From Bradyrhizobium liaoningense (lineage in GTDB: Bacteria > Pseudomonadota > Alphaproteobacteria > Rhizobiales > Xanthobacteraceae), in NCBI RefSeq assembly GCF_018130785.1, contig NZ_JAFCJT010000006.1:62001-126000 (forward strand): 64,000 nucleotides of DNA, written 5' to 3'. The notes under the pieces are model-generated. The model did no database searches. It was not told where the DNA came from and was given only the letters and a program-made list of their open reading frames with translations. The translations under genes and the position numbers were made by a program. Positions 7,356-16,587 of the stretch are shown piece after piece. Within the stretch, counting starts at the first letter, position 1. Each line of letters begins with the position of its first letter.

Positions 7356-9605
7356 TCACACGAAATCGATGAACTTGTTGAACGGCATTTCGCGGATGCG
7401 CTGGCCGGTCGCCGCGAAAATCGCATTGGCGAGCGCAGGCGCGGCCGGCGGAACTGGCGGTTCTCCGACGCCTCTCACTTTAGGATCGTTCTCAAGCCCG
7501 CGAACCTCGATGACGGGACACTGGTAGATCCGCATCGCCTCGTGGTGATTGTAATTGGTCTGCTGCACTGCGCCCTTGGCGTAAGTGAGCTCGCAATTGA
7601 TGGCGTGTCCGAGCCCCCAGATGACTCCGCCCTGCACCTGGTTCTCGAAATTGACGGGATCGACGACCTTGCCGACGTCGACCGCGACCCAGACCTTGTC
7701 GATCCTGATGCCGCGGTCCGTCTTCGTCACTTCGACGACTTCGGCCGTTGGTGTGCCGAAGGATTCCACGAACGCGACGCCGCGGCCCCTGCCGTTGCCG
7801 AGCGGTCCCTTCCAGTCCGACATCTCCGCGACGGTCTCCAGCACCTTGCGATAGGTCGGCACCGTGCACATCGCGATGCGCGCCTTCATGGGATCGAGGC
7901 CAGCGGCATGGATCAGCTCGTCGATGAAGCTTTCCGTGAAGAAGCCCGATGTCGAGGCGCCGACCGACCGCCACGTGGTGCTCGGCGAAAGTCCCTGCGC
8001 CTCGTAGCTCGTGCCCCGGAAATTGGGGATGTCGTAATAGACGTTCCACAGGCCGGCGGCCAATTGCCCGTCGGGATCCTTCGAGGGTGTGCCCGAACGT
8101 TCGAGCAACCCCTTGAGCGGAGTGGTCGAGGCGAGTTGCAGATCGGCCGCGACGATCTTGCCCTTGTCGATGCTGCCGCGGTGCCGGGCGATCGCAATCT
8201 GCCGCGGAATGTCCTGGAGGAAATCCTCTTCGCGCGAGAACACGAGCTTGATCGGTGTTCCCTTCATCTGATTGGCGATCTCGGCGAGAACGCGGACGTT
8301 CTCGTACTCGAGGCGGTGGCCAAAACTTCCACCCGTCCACTGATTGTGGAACGTGACCTGTTCCGGCTTGAGGCCGATCGCCGTCGCCGCGATATCCTGC
8401 ACGAATCGGGGGCTCTGATGGCCGACCCAGATCTCCATCCCCTTGTCGGTGACGAGGCCGATCCCGTTCAGCGGCTCGAGCGGCTGATGCGCCACATAGG
8501 GCGCGCGATACTCGGCCTCGACGAGCTTGCCTGTCTTCAGCCCGGCTTCGATGTCGCCGATCTTCCGCCACTCCTTGCCCAAAAATTCCGGTTTGAACGA
8601 GGATTCGAGAACCTTCCAATGGTCGGCCTGTTCGGCGGGATAGGCCGAGGGTGCCCATTCGCAAGTGACGGCATCGGCTGCCTTGATCGCGTACCAGCTG
8701 TTCGTCGCGATCACCGCGACGCCGTTCTTGATTTCGAGGATCTTCTTGACCCCCGGCATCGCCTGCGCCTTGCTCGCGTCGTATGATTTCAGCGGCTGAC
8801 CCTTGTTCGGGTTCAGCTTGACGGAGGCGTAGAGCATGCCGTCCATCTTCATATCGATGCCGAACTTGAGTTCGCCCATGACCTTCGCGCGAACGTCGAG
8901 GCGCGTCATCGGTTTGCCGAGCATGCGCCATTTCGAGGGATCACGCGGCTTGGCATCGAGCACCGGCGGAATCTTTGCAGCTTCCGCTGCGAGATCGCCG
9001 TAGGCGATCTTGGTCCCGTTGGGCAGGATCACCTGCCCGGATTGGGTGCGGAGGTCGGCGACCGCGACGCCCGAACGTTTGGCCGCGGCGGCTTTCAGCG
9101 TCTCGCGCGCGACCGCGCCGGCAACCCGCAGCTTTTGGTAGGTGTCCGGGATCGTGCTCGATCCCCCCGTCATTTGCAGGCCGGCCTTCCTGAGCCATTC
9201 GAGCGTGGCGGCGCGCGCTTCCTCGGCCGCTTGACTCTGGTCCGCGGCCACGAACGGCGCGAACTCGTCCGCGAAGCCGGTGTTGAAATAGGCGGGGCTG
9301 GGGTCTGCAAACCGGATCTCGAACTGGCCGGGCTCGAGGTCCATCTCTTCGGCGATCATGATCGGCTGTATCGAGCCGACGCCCTGGCCGATATCGGCGT
9401 GCTGCGCGATCAGTGTGATCTTGTCCGGGCTGATCTCGACCCAGGGATTGAAGGTGACCGAGTTCGGTCCGAGCCCGGCGGCGAGGGGGTTGTCGCTGGC
9501 CGTCGCGGTCTGCGCTGCAGCGTCATAGGCGCCGAACGCGATGCCGCCTGCGACGGCGGCGGAGCCGAACACGAAAGCGCGGCGGGAGAGATTCTGGAGG
9601 CCCAT
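7356..9605 (-). CDS. Molybdopterin-dependent aldehyde/N-heterocycle oxidoreductase, large subunit (IorB-like)
   Basis: A ~749-residue member of the xanthine dehydrogenase superfamily, single-chain IorB type, which hydroxylates aldehydes or N-heterocycles at a molybdopterin centre. The start at 9605 gives an immediate Tat-type leader (SRRAFVFGS, then a hydrophobic run and AAAQ), placing it in the periplasm or at its membrane; the start is 1 bp after the stop of the small subunit. Molybdopterin-binding segments occur through the middle (for example GQGVGSIQP, ~GGSFGHR). The catalytic glutamate motif GVGEPPVPP lies near the C-terminus, as in IorB/AldH proteins. It is translationally linked to the [2Fe-2S] subunit upstream and the cytochrome downstream. 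The substrate is not deducible. Confidence 0.93.
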   Translation of the reverse strand: MGLQNLSRRAFVFGSAAVAGGIAFGAYDAAAQTATASDNPLAAGLGPNSVTFNPWVEISPDKITLIAQHADIGQGVGSIQPIMIAEEMDLEPGQFEIRFADPSPAYFNTGFADEFAPFVAADQSQAAEEARAATLEWLRKAGLQMTGGSSTIPDTYQKLRVAGAVARETLKAAAAKRSGVAVADLRTQSGQVILPNGTKIAYGDLAAEAAKIPPVLDAKPRDPSKWRMLGKPMTRLDVRAKVMGELKFGIDMKMDGMLYASVKLNPNKGQPLKSYDASKAQAMPGVKKILEIKNGVAVIATNSWYAIKAADAVTCEWAPSAYPAEQADHWKVLESSFKPEFLGKEWRKIGDIEAGLKTGKLVEAEYRAPYVAHQPLEPLNGIGLVTDKGMEIWVGHQSPRFVQDIAATAIGLKPEQVTFHNQWTGGSFGHRLEYENVRVLAEIANQMKGTPIKLVFSREEDFLQDIPRQIAIARHRGSIDKGKIVAADLQLASTTPLKGLLERSGTPSKDPDGQLAAGLWNVYYDIPNFRGTSYEAQGLSPSTTWRSVGASTSGFFTESFIDELIHAAGLDPMKARIAMCTVPTYRKVLETVAEMSDWKGPLGNGRGRGVAFVESFGTPTAEVVEVTKTDRGIRIDKVWVAVDVGKVVDPVNFENQVQGGVIWGLGHAINCELTYAKGAVQQTNYNHHEAMRIYQCPVIEVRGLENDPKVRGVGEPPVPPAAPALANAIFAATGQRIREMPFNKFIDFV

Positions 9606-9606
9606 C

Positions 9607-10068
9607 TCACTTCCCCGCCATCTTTGCGGCAGCCGCATGGATCGCCGTCCGAATGCGCGGATAGGTGCCGCAACGGCAGAGATTGCCGGACATCACCTCG
9701 TTGATGTCTTCGTCCGTTGGCTTGTCGATCAGTCCAAGCAGCGAGATCGCCTGCATGATCTGGCCGGTCTGGCAGTAGCCGCACTGCGGAACCTGATGTT
9801 CGATCCAGGCCTGCAGCACCGGATGTTGCTCCTTGTTGTCCAATCCTTCGAGCGTGACGACTTCTTTGCCGGCGAGATCGCCGATGCGCGCCTGACAGGA
9901 TCGCACGGCCGCTCCGCCGATCTGAACGGTGCAGGCACCGCATTGCGCGACGCCACAACCGTATTTCGGACTGGTGATGCCGAGCTCGTCGCGAAGCACC
10001 CAGAGCAGGGGCATCTCGGGAACGACGTCGACCTGGCGCTTGGTCCCGTTGACCGTGAGCTCGATCAT
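9607..10068 (-). CDS. [2Fe-2S] small subunit of the molybdenum hydroxylase (IorA-like)
   Basis: A 153-residue subunit that carries two [2Fe-2S] clusters between the molybdenum site and the electron acceptor. The plant-type ferredoxin cluster motif CGVAQCGAC plus a following Cys is at ~residues 38-62, and the C-terminal helical cluster motif CGYCQTGQ and [10 protein letters not shown] is at ~residues 97-140. It has no leader of its own, as is usual; the complex would be exported through the Tat signal on the large subunit. An AAGGAA ribosome site precedes the ATG. It is the first gene of the three-gene operon. Confidence 0.93.
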   Translation of the reverse strand: MIELTVNGTKRQVDVVPEMPLLWVLRDELGITSPKYGCGVAQCGACTVQIGGAAVRSCQARIGDLAGKEVVTLEGLDNKEQHPVLQAWIEHQVPQCGYCQTGQIMQAISLLGLIDKPTDEDINEVMSGNLCRCGTYPRIRTAIHAAAAKMAGK

Positions 10069-10431
10069 GTCGGTATTCCTTTCGCGCGTCCTCGCGGGAC
10101 GTGAGGTCGAACAAGCACGCTCCAGCGAGCGTCGTCGAAGTTTTTAACCGGCATGTTCAGCGTGCCGCTGAAGCGTCGACGCGTCAAACGTCGCGCCCGC
10201 GGCATTTGCGTATTCGCACGAAGAGTGTGGTGTGTGTTTTTGCCGCGCCTTCGGAGCGAGCGGTGTCAATCAATTGTCTCGGAAACCTATCGTCCTGAAA
10301 CAGGGTCGACCTCGCCACCTCCTGCTCCGTTGTGCCTAAGTGTTAGGCAGCATGCGCCGCGGTCAGTGGTCGGCCACGCTTGTTGCGATACCGGTTCGTC
10401 GTGCGCTCCGAGGCGCAGCGTTTCTCCGGGA
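10069..10431. other. Intergenic region with no supported gene
   Basis: This 363-bp gap lies upstream of the molybdenum hydroxylase operon and downstream of a universal stress protein gene, both on the minus strand. Open frames here are short and lack family features or convincing ribosome sites. It presumably holds the promoter for the [2Fe-2S] subunit gene, but I could not pick out a convincing -35/-10 pair. Confidence 0.6.
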
Positions 10432-10884
10432 TCAGTGCACGACCAGCACGGGCACGCTTCCGTCCGCCAGGACCTCCGATGTTTGACTCCCGAGGAAGAA
10501 CTTCTTGAGACCCCGGCGCCCGTGAGAGCCCATGACGATCAAGTCGCAACCTGCGGACTTTGCCGTTGCGATAATCGTGGTGGCCGGGTGCGCATTTGGA
10601 ACATGCAAGAGCTCTGCTGATATTCCGGCCTGCTCCGCCATGTCGCGCGCTTCACTGAGGAATTTGTCCGCACGCTGTTTGGAGGCAGCGTCGAAGGCAT
10701 CAATTTCCTGCTGCGAGGGTATCCAGCCTGAGGCATGTCCGCTTCCGTAGTCGATCGGCAGCGATTCCGTCACGGCGATGACTGTCACCTTGGCCTTCAG
10801 GGCCTTGGCCAATGCAACGCCATGCTTGAGGCCGTGCTGCGCGACATCCGATCCATCCGTGCTCAGGAGGATATGGGCGTACAT
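10432..10884 (-). CDS. Universal stress protein (UspA family)
   Basis: A 150-residue single-domain Usp of the Rossmann-like fold. The N-terminal LLSTDGSD and the C-terminal ATP-binding stretch GSHGRRGLKKFFLGSQTSEVL fit the ATP-binding UspA/MJ0577 type (G-2x-G-9x-G-S/T). It is a cytoplasmic stress or signalling protein. The ribosome site AAGGGAG precedes the ATG. A second Usp gene lies 76 bp upstream on the same strand, and the two look like an old tandem duplication. Confidence 0.92.
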   Translation of the reverse strand: MYAHILLSTDGSDVAQHGLKHGVALAKALKAKVTVIAVTESLPIDYGSGHASGWIPSQQEIDAFDAASKQRADKFLSEARDMAEQAGISAELLHVPNAHPATTIIATAKSAGCDLIVMGSHGRRGLKKFFLGSQTSEVLADGSVPVLVVH

Positions 10885-10960
10885 TTGCGAGCTCCCTTTC
10901 TCGACGACAATATCTCTATCTCACGGTGCGCTGATTTGGCCTCAACACGGATCTGGACGT

Positions 10961-11389
10961 TCATGGACAGACCAGCACGGGTATTTTCGCGTGTGTCAGC
11001 ACCTTGCTCGTCACGCTGCCGATAAGGAGCGCGGCAACTCCGCTGCGCCCGTGCGACGACATGACGATGAGATCGCATCCTTTGTCCGCGGCTGCTGCGA
11101 TGATGGCTTGATGGGGTTGCCCGCTCTCGACCTGGATCGTCTCGCAGGAAATCCCGGCCGTCTTGGCGGCATTCGCCACTCGCTCTAGCACGCTCGTGGC
11201 CTGCGCCTTGCGGTACTCGACATAGGCGACGACGGCCTCGAGGAACCGGCTCGACACCTCGGAAAACGGTTCCACAACGAAGATGACGGTTGCGGTGGCT
11301 CCAAGAGATTTCGCCAGCGCCAATCCGTGCGCCACCCCGCGCTCTGCGAGCTCAGACCCATCCGTCGGAATAAGGATATGACTGTACAT
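10961..11389 (-). CDS. Universal stress protein (UspA family), second copy
   Basis: A 142-residue Usp paralogue with N-terminal ILIPTDGSELAERG and C-terminal MSSHGRSGVAALLIGSVTSKVL, the nucleotide-binding G-2x-G-9x-G-S pattern. The strong GGGAGG ribosome site and ATG at 11389 set the start. It lies directly upstream of the other Usp gene, so both are probably made from one transcript. No regulator is adjacent. Confidence 0.92.
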   Translation of the reverse strand: MYSHILIPTDGSELAERGVAHGLALAKSLGATATVIFVVEPFSEVSSRFLEAVVAYVEYRKAQATSVLERVANAAKTAGISCETIQVESGQPHQAIIAAAADKGCDLIVMSSHGRSGVAALLIGSVTSKVLTHAKIPVLVCP

Positions 11390-11547
11390 TCTTTACCTCC
11401 CGCATTGTCCGGACGTATCGCTGTCTTGCGAAGGTAAGCTCGGCTCGCCTTTCGGATGTGGTCTTGAGATAGATCAATCTCGACAGATATCGGCAACTGG
11501 CCTGATCCGGCGCTGCCGGGATCTGCGGCAGCTCTGCGGCACGCCCC

Positions 11548-12318
11548 CTAATGGGTCTCGTGGAACCGGCTCAAGAACGCCTTCAGCCGCTCGCTGCGCG
11601 GCTGGCGGATGGTCTCCTCGGGCGTGCCGATCTCGGCCATGATGCCGTCATTCATGAAGCCGACCCGCGTCGAGACGTCGGCGGCGAACGCCATCTCGTG
11701 GGTGACCAGCACCATGGTCATGCCTTCGCTCGCAAGGCTGCGGATGACGGAGAGCACTTCGCCGACGAGCTCGGGGTCGAGCGCCGAGGTCGGCTCGTCG
11801 AACAGCATCACGTCGGGCTTCATCGCGAGCGCGCGCGCGATCGCGACGCGCTGCTTCTGGCCGCCGGACAGGCGGCTCGGGAAGGCGTCGGCCTTGTCGG
11901 CGAGACCGACCTTGGCGAGCAGATCGCGACCGAGTTCGTCGGCCTCGCCTTGCTCCACGCCCTTCACCTGCACCGGGCCTTCGGTGACGTTGGCGAGCAC
12001 CGACATGTGCGGGAACAGATTGAAATGCTGGAACACCATGCCGACGCTGCGCCGAAGCAGCGCAAGCTGGGCATCGCCTGCGGGGCGCACGCCTTTGCCG
12101 AATGCGAATTTGTGCGCGCCGATCGCAAGCTCGCCCTGTTGCGGCATTTCCAGCAGGTTCAGGCAGCGCAGGAAGGTGGACTTGCCGGAGCCGGAGGCGC
12201 CGATCAGGGTGACGACCTCGCCGCGTGCGACCGACAGCGAGACGCCCTTGAGCACCTCATGATCGCCGAACGCCTTGTGGATGTTGCTGGCAACCAGCGT
12301 CGCGCCGTTCGCACTCAT
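11548..12318 (-). CDS. Polar amino-acid ABC transporter ATPase
   Basis: A 256-residue ABC ATPase of the GlnQ/HisP class that energises amino-acid uptake. Walker [10 protein letters not shown] (~residue 41), a Q-loop in [11 protein letters not shown], the ABC signature LSGGQKQR, Walker [13 protein letters not shown] and the H-loop THEM are all present. The ATG at 12318 overlaps the permease stop by 4 bp (ATGA), so a longer upstream frame is excluded and the genes are translationally coupled. It is the last gene of a binding protein-permease-ATPase operon divergent from the amino-acid catabolic operon at 14062. Confidence 0.95.
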   Translation of the reverse strand: MSANGATLVASNIHKAFGDHEVLKGVSLSVARGEVVTLIGASGSGKSTFLRCLNLLEMPQQGELAIGAHKFAFGKGVRPAGDAQLALLRRSVGMVFQHFNLFPHMSVLANVTEGPVQVKGVEQGEADELGRDLLAKVGLADKADAFPSRLSGGQKQRVAIARALAMKPDVMLFDEPTSALDPELVGEVLSVIRSLASEGMTMVLVTHEMAFAADVSTRVGFMNDGIMAEIGTPEETIRQPRSERLKAFLSRFHETH

Positions 12319-12977
12319 CGATGCGCTCCCATCTTGAGCTCGACCCGGTCCGCGACCAGCGTCAGCGGGAACAGCACGACGAAATAGAGTATGGCGATCG
12401 TGGTGTAGACCTCGAGCGGCTTGTAGCTCGATGCCGTGATCACCGTGCCCTGGTAAAGCAGGTCGCCGACCGCGACCACCGACACCAGCGAGGTGTTCTT
12501 CAGCTGCATGATGGTCTGGTTGATGAAGGAGGGGATCATCACCTGGGTCGCCTGCGGCAGCACGATGCGGCGAAAGATCTTGCCGCGCCGCATGCCGATC
12601 GCGCGCCCCGCCTCCCACTGGCCGGTGTCGACTGCCTCGATGCCGCCGCGGAAGATTTCCGCATAGAACGAGCCGGCATAGAGCGACAGCGCGATGAAGC
12701 AGGCCATCGCCGGCGACATGTCGACGCCGATCAGGACGGGCAGGGCATAGTAGACCCAGATCAGCTGCACCAGCAGCGGCGTGCAGCGGAACACCTCGAT
12801 ATAGAGGCGCAGCGGCACGGTGACCCAGCGCGGTGCCGTCGTGCGCAAGATGCCGACGAACAGTCCGATGGCGAGACCCGCGACCACCGTGGTCACCGTG
12901 TAGAACAGCGTGACCAGGAGCCCTTGCCAGATCAGGCCCCAATACGGCTTGAGCGCCGCGAAGTCCCAGACGTACAT
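12315..12977 (-). CDS. Polar amino-acid ABC transporter permease
   Basis: A 220-residue inner-membrane permease of the HisM/GlnP family with about five membrane segments. The EAA-loop region [22 protein letters not shown], which docks on the ATPase, is visible at ~residues 133-154. It starts 10 bp after the binding-protein stop and overlaps the ATPase gene by 4 bp. Since it is the only permease in the operon, it probably works as a homodimer. Confidence 0.94.
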   Translation of the reverse strand: MYVWDFAALKPYWGLIWQGLLVTLFYTVTTVVAGLAIGLFVGILRTTAPRWVTVPLRLYIEVFRCTPLLVQLIWVYYALPVLIGVDMSPAMACFIALSLYAGSFYAEIFRGGIEAVDTGQWEAGRAIGMRRGKIFRRIVLPQATQVMIPSFINQTIMQLKNTSLVSVVAVGDLLYQGTVITASSYKPLEVYTTIAILYFVVLFPLTLVADRVELKMGAHR

Positions 12978-12987
12978 CGATCGACCG

Positions 12988-13824
12988 TCAGAACTGCACT
13001 TCGGGCGGGAGATCGTCGGCGGTGAGGCCGACCGCTTCGAAACCCTTGAGCATCCATTCGCGGGTCTGGCCCATCGCGCGGTTGTAGTCGGCCCAGGCGC
13101 TGAGGAAGTCCTTGTAGCGGCGGTCGCTCTCGGCGCGGATGCCCATGTTGGTCGGCAGCGTCAGCAGCGGCCGCGGGATCGCGAGATCGCCGAGGTTCGG
13201 ATTCTTCTTCAGCGTCGAGACCGAGAGCACGGCGAGCGAAACGTTGCAGTCGGCCCGGCCGGTCGCAACCGCCAGGATCGCCTCGTCGCGGTTCTTGAAG
13301 CCGAGGATGGTCGCCTTCGGACAGTAGCGGCGCGCGATGGTTTCATGTGTCGAGCCGATGTCGACGGCGATCTTGACCTCGGGCTTGTTGAGCTCGGCCC
13401 AGGTCTGCGGCTTGGCAAAGCCCTTCTTGGTGATGACGGTGAAGGAGTGCACCAGGATCGGCGTCGAGAAGTCGATGACGAGCGCGCGCTCCGGCGTCGG
13501 GTTCACGGCGAAGGCGAGGTCGACCTTGTCGGCCTGGAGATCTAGGATCTGGTTGCCCCAGGTCGATTCCAGCGTCTCGACCTTGGCGCCGAGCTTGGCG
13601 GCAATGTCGTTGGCCATCTCGATGCAGGCACCCGACCACGCGCCGGTGGCGAGATCCTTATGGAAGTAGGGCTCCTGGCCGACGATGACCGCGACCCGGA
13701 GCACGCCATTCTTCTTGATGCGGTCGAGCGTCGAGGTCGGTGCGTCGGCCTTGGCCGAACTGCTCGCGGCGGCAATCGCTGCGCCTGCCAGCGCGACAGT
13801 GGTGAGAGCGTCCCTGCGATTCAT
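12988..13824 (-). CDS. Amino-acid ABC transporter periplasmic binding protein
   Basis: A 278-residue family-3 solute-binding protein that delivers an amino acid to the permease. It has an export leader (MNRRDALTT, a hydrophobic Ala-rich run, cleavage near AKADAP) and the fold's typical stretches: LDRIKKNGVLRVAV, ACIEMANDIAAKLG and PTPERALVIDFSTP. An AGGGAGA ribosome site precedes the ATG. It is the first gene of the transporter operon and is divergent from the catabolic genes starting at 14062, so the imported amino acid is likely their substrate (inference). Confidence 0.93.
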   Translation of the reverse strand: MNRRDALTTVALAGAAIAAASSSAKADAPTSTLDRIKKNGVLRVAVIVGQEPYFHKDLATGAWSGACIEMANDIAAKLGAKVETLESTWGNQILDLQADKVDLAFAVNPTPERALVIDFSTPILVHSFTVITKKGFAKPQTWAELNKPEVKIAVDIGSTHETIARRYCPKATILGFKNRDEAILAVATGRADCNVSLAVLSVSTLKKNPNLGDLAIPRPLLTLPTNMGIRAESDRRYKDFLSAWADYNRAMGQTREWMLKGFEAVGLTADDLPPEVQF

Positions 13825-13898
13825 GGTCTCTGTCTCCCTGGAATTTGGGTCGGATCGTCTCCGGCCGCTGGACTATTTCTGTATTCAGGATAAAATGC

Positions 13899-13909
13899 AA
13901 TACGGTATT
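13899..13909. promoter_or_regulatory. AATAC-G-GTATT palindrome, candidate GntR/FadR operator
   Basis: A perfect 5-bp inverted repeat with a 1-bp centre lies in the 237-bp divergent gap between the binding-protein gene and the D-2-hydroxyacid dehydrogenase gene. Another GTATT half-site lies about 20 bp to the left (gtattcagg) and an AATAC half-site to the right near 14018. FCD-type GntR regulators often bind short palindromes of this kind, and one is encoded at 20367. The assignment is inference. Confidence 0.35.
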
Positions 13910-14061
13910 TCGAATTGCTGACCATTTGGGCGGCAAGGCAGAAATGAGCCCAATATCTTGGCAGGATTGCGCAAAATTCCTGATCGCAAGGGATTGCAAA
14001 TCGCATTCAAGTCTGAATACAAGACTGAACGCAATGTGGAAGTGAGCTGAAGGAGAGGCCT

Positions 14062-14979
14062 GTGCGCGCCCTATTCGTCGATGCGAACGAGACCCTGGCG
14101 GCGGTGACCGACAAGCTGCTGCGCTCGCAGGAGCTGCCTGTCAGCATCAATCGCAATCCCTCGATCAAGCCCGACGAGCTGCCCGGCCTGCTCGGCGATG
14201 CCGAGATCATGATCGTCGACCACACCGCGCTGCCGACCGCGATCGCGGCCAAGTGCACGAAGCTGAAGCACGTCGTCTTCCTCGGCACCGGCGCGCGCAG
14301 CTACATGAATCCGGAAGAACTCGCCGAGCGCGGCATCTCCGTCCACACTATCAAGGGTTATGGCGACACGGCGGTCGCCGAATGCGCGATCGCGCTGATG
14401 TGGGCCTCCGCAAAGAGCTTCGGCGAGATGGATCGCGGCATGCGCGAGGGCAACTGGCTGCGCCGTGACGCGGTGCAGCTCACCGGCAAGACGCTCGGCC
14501 TGATCGGCTTCGGCGGCATCGCTGCGGAAGCCGCGCGCATGGCGGCAGGTTGCGGCATGAAGGTGATCGCCTGGAACAGGACGCCGAAGACGCATCCGGG
14601 CGTCGAGTTCGTTTCGCTGGAGAAGCTGCTGGCCGAGAGCCACGTCATCTCGCTGCACCTCCTGCTCAACGACGAAACCAAGGGTTTTCTGTCGCGTGAG
14701 CGTATCGCGCAGATGCGCAAGGGCAGCATCTTGATCAACACCGCTCGCGGCGCCGTCGTCGACGAGGATGCAATGCTTGACGCGCTCCGCTCCGGCCACA
14801 TCGCGCATGCCGGCCTCGACGTCTTCACCGTCGAGCCGCTGCCGGCGGGCCATCCCCTGACAAAGCTGCCGAACGTGACGCTGTCGGCGCATTCGGCGTT
14901 CCGCACGCCGGAGGCCAGCGACAACCTCATCGGCGCGGCGCTCGATCACTGCCGCCGCATCATCGCCACCGGCAAGTAA
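14062..14979 (+). CDS. NAD-dependent D-2-hydroxyacid dehydrogenase
   Basis: A 305-residue enzyme that interconverts a 2-oxoacid and a D-2-hydroxyacid with NAD(P). The nucleotide-binding motif GLIGFGGIAAEAA is at ~residue 148; the catalytic Arg is in NTARGAVVDE, the Glu in FTVEPLP and the His in LSAHSAF, so all three active-site residues are in place. It starts with GTG at 14062 behind AGGAGAG. It opens an operon with RidA, an aminotransferase, a TPP enzyme, a DadA-like oxidase and a racemase-family protein, all with gaps of 17 bp or less or with overlaps. A role in handling the 2-oxoacid made from an amino acid is likely. Confidence 0.92.
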   Translation: MRALFVDANETLAAVTDKLLRSQELPVSINRNPSIKPDELPGLLGDAEIMIVDHTALPTAIAAKCTKLKHVVFLGTGARSYMNPEELAERGISVHTIKGYGDTAVAECAIALMWASAKSFGEMDRGMREGNWLRRDAVQLTGKTLGLIGFGGIAAEAARMAAGCGMKVIAWNRTPKTHPGVEFVSLEKLLAESHVISLHLLLNDETKGFLSRERIAQMRKGSILINTARGAVVDEDAMLDALRSGHIAHAGLDVFTVEPLPAGHPLTKLPNVTLSAHSAFRTPEASDNLIGAALDHCRRIIATGK

Positions 14980-14996
14980 GGAACAGGGGCATCCCC

Positions 14997-15350
14997 ATGT
15001 CTGACATCACCCGCATCGACCAGAACGCCCGCCGCAGCCGCGCTTCCGTGTTCGGCGATCTCGTTTTCCTCGCAGGACAAGTCGCGGACACCAAGACCGC
15101 CGACATCACCCAGCAGACCCGCGAGGCGCTGGCGAAGGTCGACGACATGCTGGCGCGCGCCGGCACGGACAAGTCGCGGCTGCTCAGCGTGCAAGTCTGG
15201 CTCAGGACGATGGACGATTTCGACGCCATGAACGCGGTCTATGATGCCTGGGTCGTGCCCGGCAACACGCCGACCCGCGCCTGCGGCAAGGTCGAGCTCG
15301 CCGATCCCGCCTTCCGTATCGAAGTGATCGCGATCGCCGCACGCAAGTAA
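14997..15350 (+). CDS. RidA-family enamine/imine deaminase
   Basis: A 117-residue protein of the RidA/YjgF/Rid family. RidA proteins hydrolyse reactive 2-aminoacrylate-type enamines and imines made by PLP enzymes and amino-acid oxidases. Its length, the LAGQVADTK segment and the near-C-terminal PTRACGKVELADPAFRIEV, which includes the active-site Arg context of the family, support the call. Its place next to an aminotransferase and a DadA-like oxidase fits clearance of imine intermediates. An AGGGG ribosome site precedes the ATG. Confidence 0.9.
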   Translation: MSDITRIDQNARRSRASVFGDLVFLAGQVADTKTADITQQTREALAKVDDMLARAGTDKSRLLSVQVWLRTMDDFDAMNAVYDAWVVPGNTPTRACGKVELADPAFRIEVIAIAARK

Positions 15351-15360
15351 GGGCTCGGCC

Positions 15361-16587
15361 GTGACTGTCCAGGCTCCCGCATCGACCTTCCGCCCCGCGC
15401 AACGCATCGGCGCGATCGGCGTCTCCGAGATATTGAAGATCGGCGCGGTCGCGCAGCGGCTGAAGCGCGAGGGGAGGCCGGTGATCGTGCTGGGCGCCGG
15501 CGAGCCCGATTTCGACACGCCCGACCATGCCAAGGACGCGGCCGAGCGCGCCATCCGCGCCGGCCAGACCAAATACACCATTTTGGACGGCACGCCCGAG
15601 CTCAAGGCAGCTATTGCCGAGAAATTCCGCCGCGAGAACGATCTCGTCTATGCCGCCGACGAGATCACCGCCGGCGCCGGCGCCAAGCAGGTGATCCACA
15701 ACGCCTTCATGGCGAGCTTAAGTCCGGGCGACGAGGTCATCCTCGCCGCGCCCTACTGGACCAGCTATGCCGACATGGTGCGCATCGCCGACGGCACGCC
15801 GGTCGATGTGCTCTGCCGCGAGGACAACGGCTTTCGTCTGGATGCGGCCGATCTCGAACGCGCGATCACGCCGAAGACGCGCTGGCTGCTGCTGAACTCG
15901 CCGTCCAACCCGACCGGCGCTGCCTATTCGGCAGCGCAGCTCCGCCCGATCCTGGACGTGCTCAAGCGCCATCCGCATGTCTGGCTGATCGCCGACGACA
16001 TCTACGAGCACCTGATCTATGACGGCATGCCGTTCGTCACAGCCGCGGCGCTCGAGCCGAGCCTGAAATCGCGCACGCTCACCGTCAACGGCGTCTCCAA
16101 GGCCTACGCCATGACCGGCTGGCGCGTCGGCTATGGCGGTGGTCCGCGCGAGCTGATCGCAGCAATGGCGGTGGTGCAGAGCCAGAGCACGACCAATCCG
16201 TCCTCGGTGAGCCAGGCCGCGGCGATCGCCGCCCTGAGCGGGCCGCAAGACATCCTGGTCGAGCGTCGCGCCGCCTTCCAGCGCCGCCGTGACATCGTGG
16301 TCGATGCGCTCAATGCGATCGAGGGCATCACCTGCCGCCGGCCGGAAGGCGCGTTCTACACCTATGCGAGCTGCGCCGGACTGATCGGCCGCCGCACGCC
16401 TGATGGCGCTACGATCGACAGCGATGCCGCGTTCTGCCGCTTCCTGCTGGAGAGGCATGACGTAGCCGTGGTGCCGGGCAGCTGTTTCGGCCTTGCACCT
16501 TATTTCCGCCTGTCCTACGCCACCTCGGAACAAAACTTGCGCGAGGCCGTGATGCGCATCGCCAAAGCCTGCAGGGAGCTGTCATGA
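15361..16587 (+). CDS. PLP-dependent aminotransferase, class I/II
   Basis: A 408-residue fold-type I aminotransferase. The residues expected around PLP are visible: NSPSNPTG (Asn and Pro, ~residue 179), DDIYEHL with the pyridine-binding Asp (~213) and NGVSKAYAMTGWRVGY with the Schiff-base Lys (~244). The C-terminal PYFRLSYAT carries the substrate-carboxylate Arg. It starts with GTG 11 bp after RidA and overlaps the next gene by 4 bp (ATGA), so the two are translationally coupled. It resembles aspartate/aromatic aminotransferases, but specificity cannot be read from sequence. Confidence 0.93.
   Translation: MTVQAPASTFRPAQRIGAIGVSEILKIGAVAQRLKREGRPVIVLGAGEPDFDTPDHAKDAAERAIRAGQTKYTILDGTPELKAAIAEKFRRENDLVYAADEITAGAGAKQVIHNAFMASLSPGDEVILAAPYWTSYADMVRIADGTPVDVLCREDNGFRLDAADLERAITPKTRWLLLNSPSNPTGAAYSAAQLRPILDVLKRHPHVWLIADDIYEHLIYDGMPFVTAAALEPSLKSRTLTVNGVSKAYAMTGWRVGYGGGPRELIAAMAVVQSQSTTNPSSVSQAAAIAALSGPQDILVERRAAFQRRRDIVVDALNAIEGITCRRPEGAFYTYASCAGLIGRRTPDGATIDSDAAFCRFLLERHDVAVVPGSCFGLAPYFRLSYATSEQNLREAVMRIAKACRELS

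Noticed and set aside
10153..10620. 155-codon plus-strand frame between the molybdenum hydroxylase and Usp genes
   Set aside because: It runs into the Usp gene on the other strand and has no domain or plausible ribosome site.
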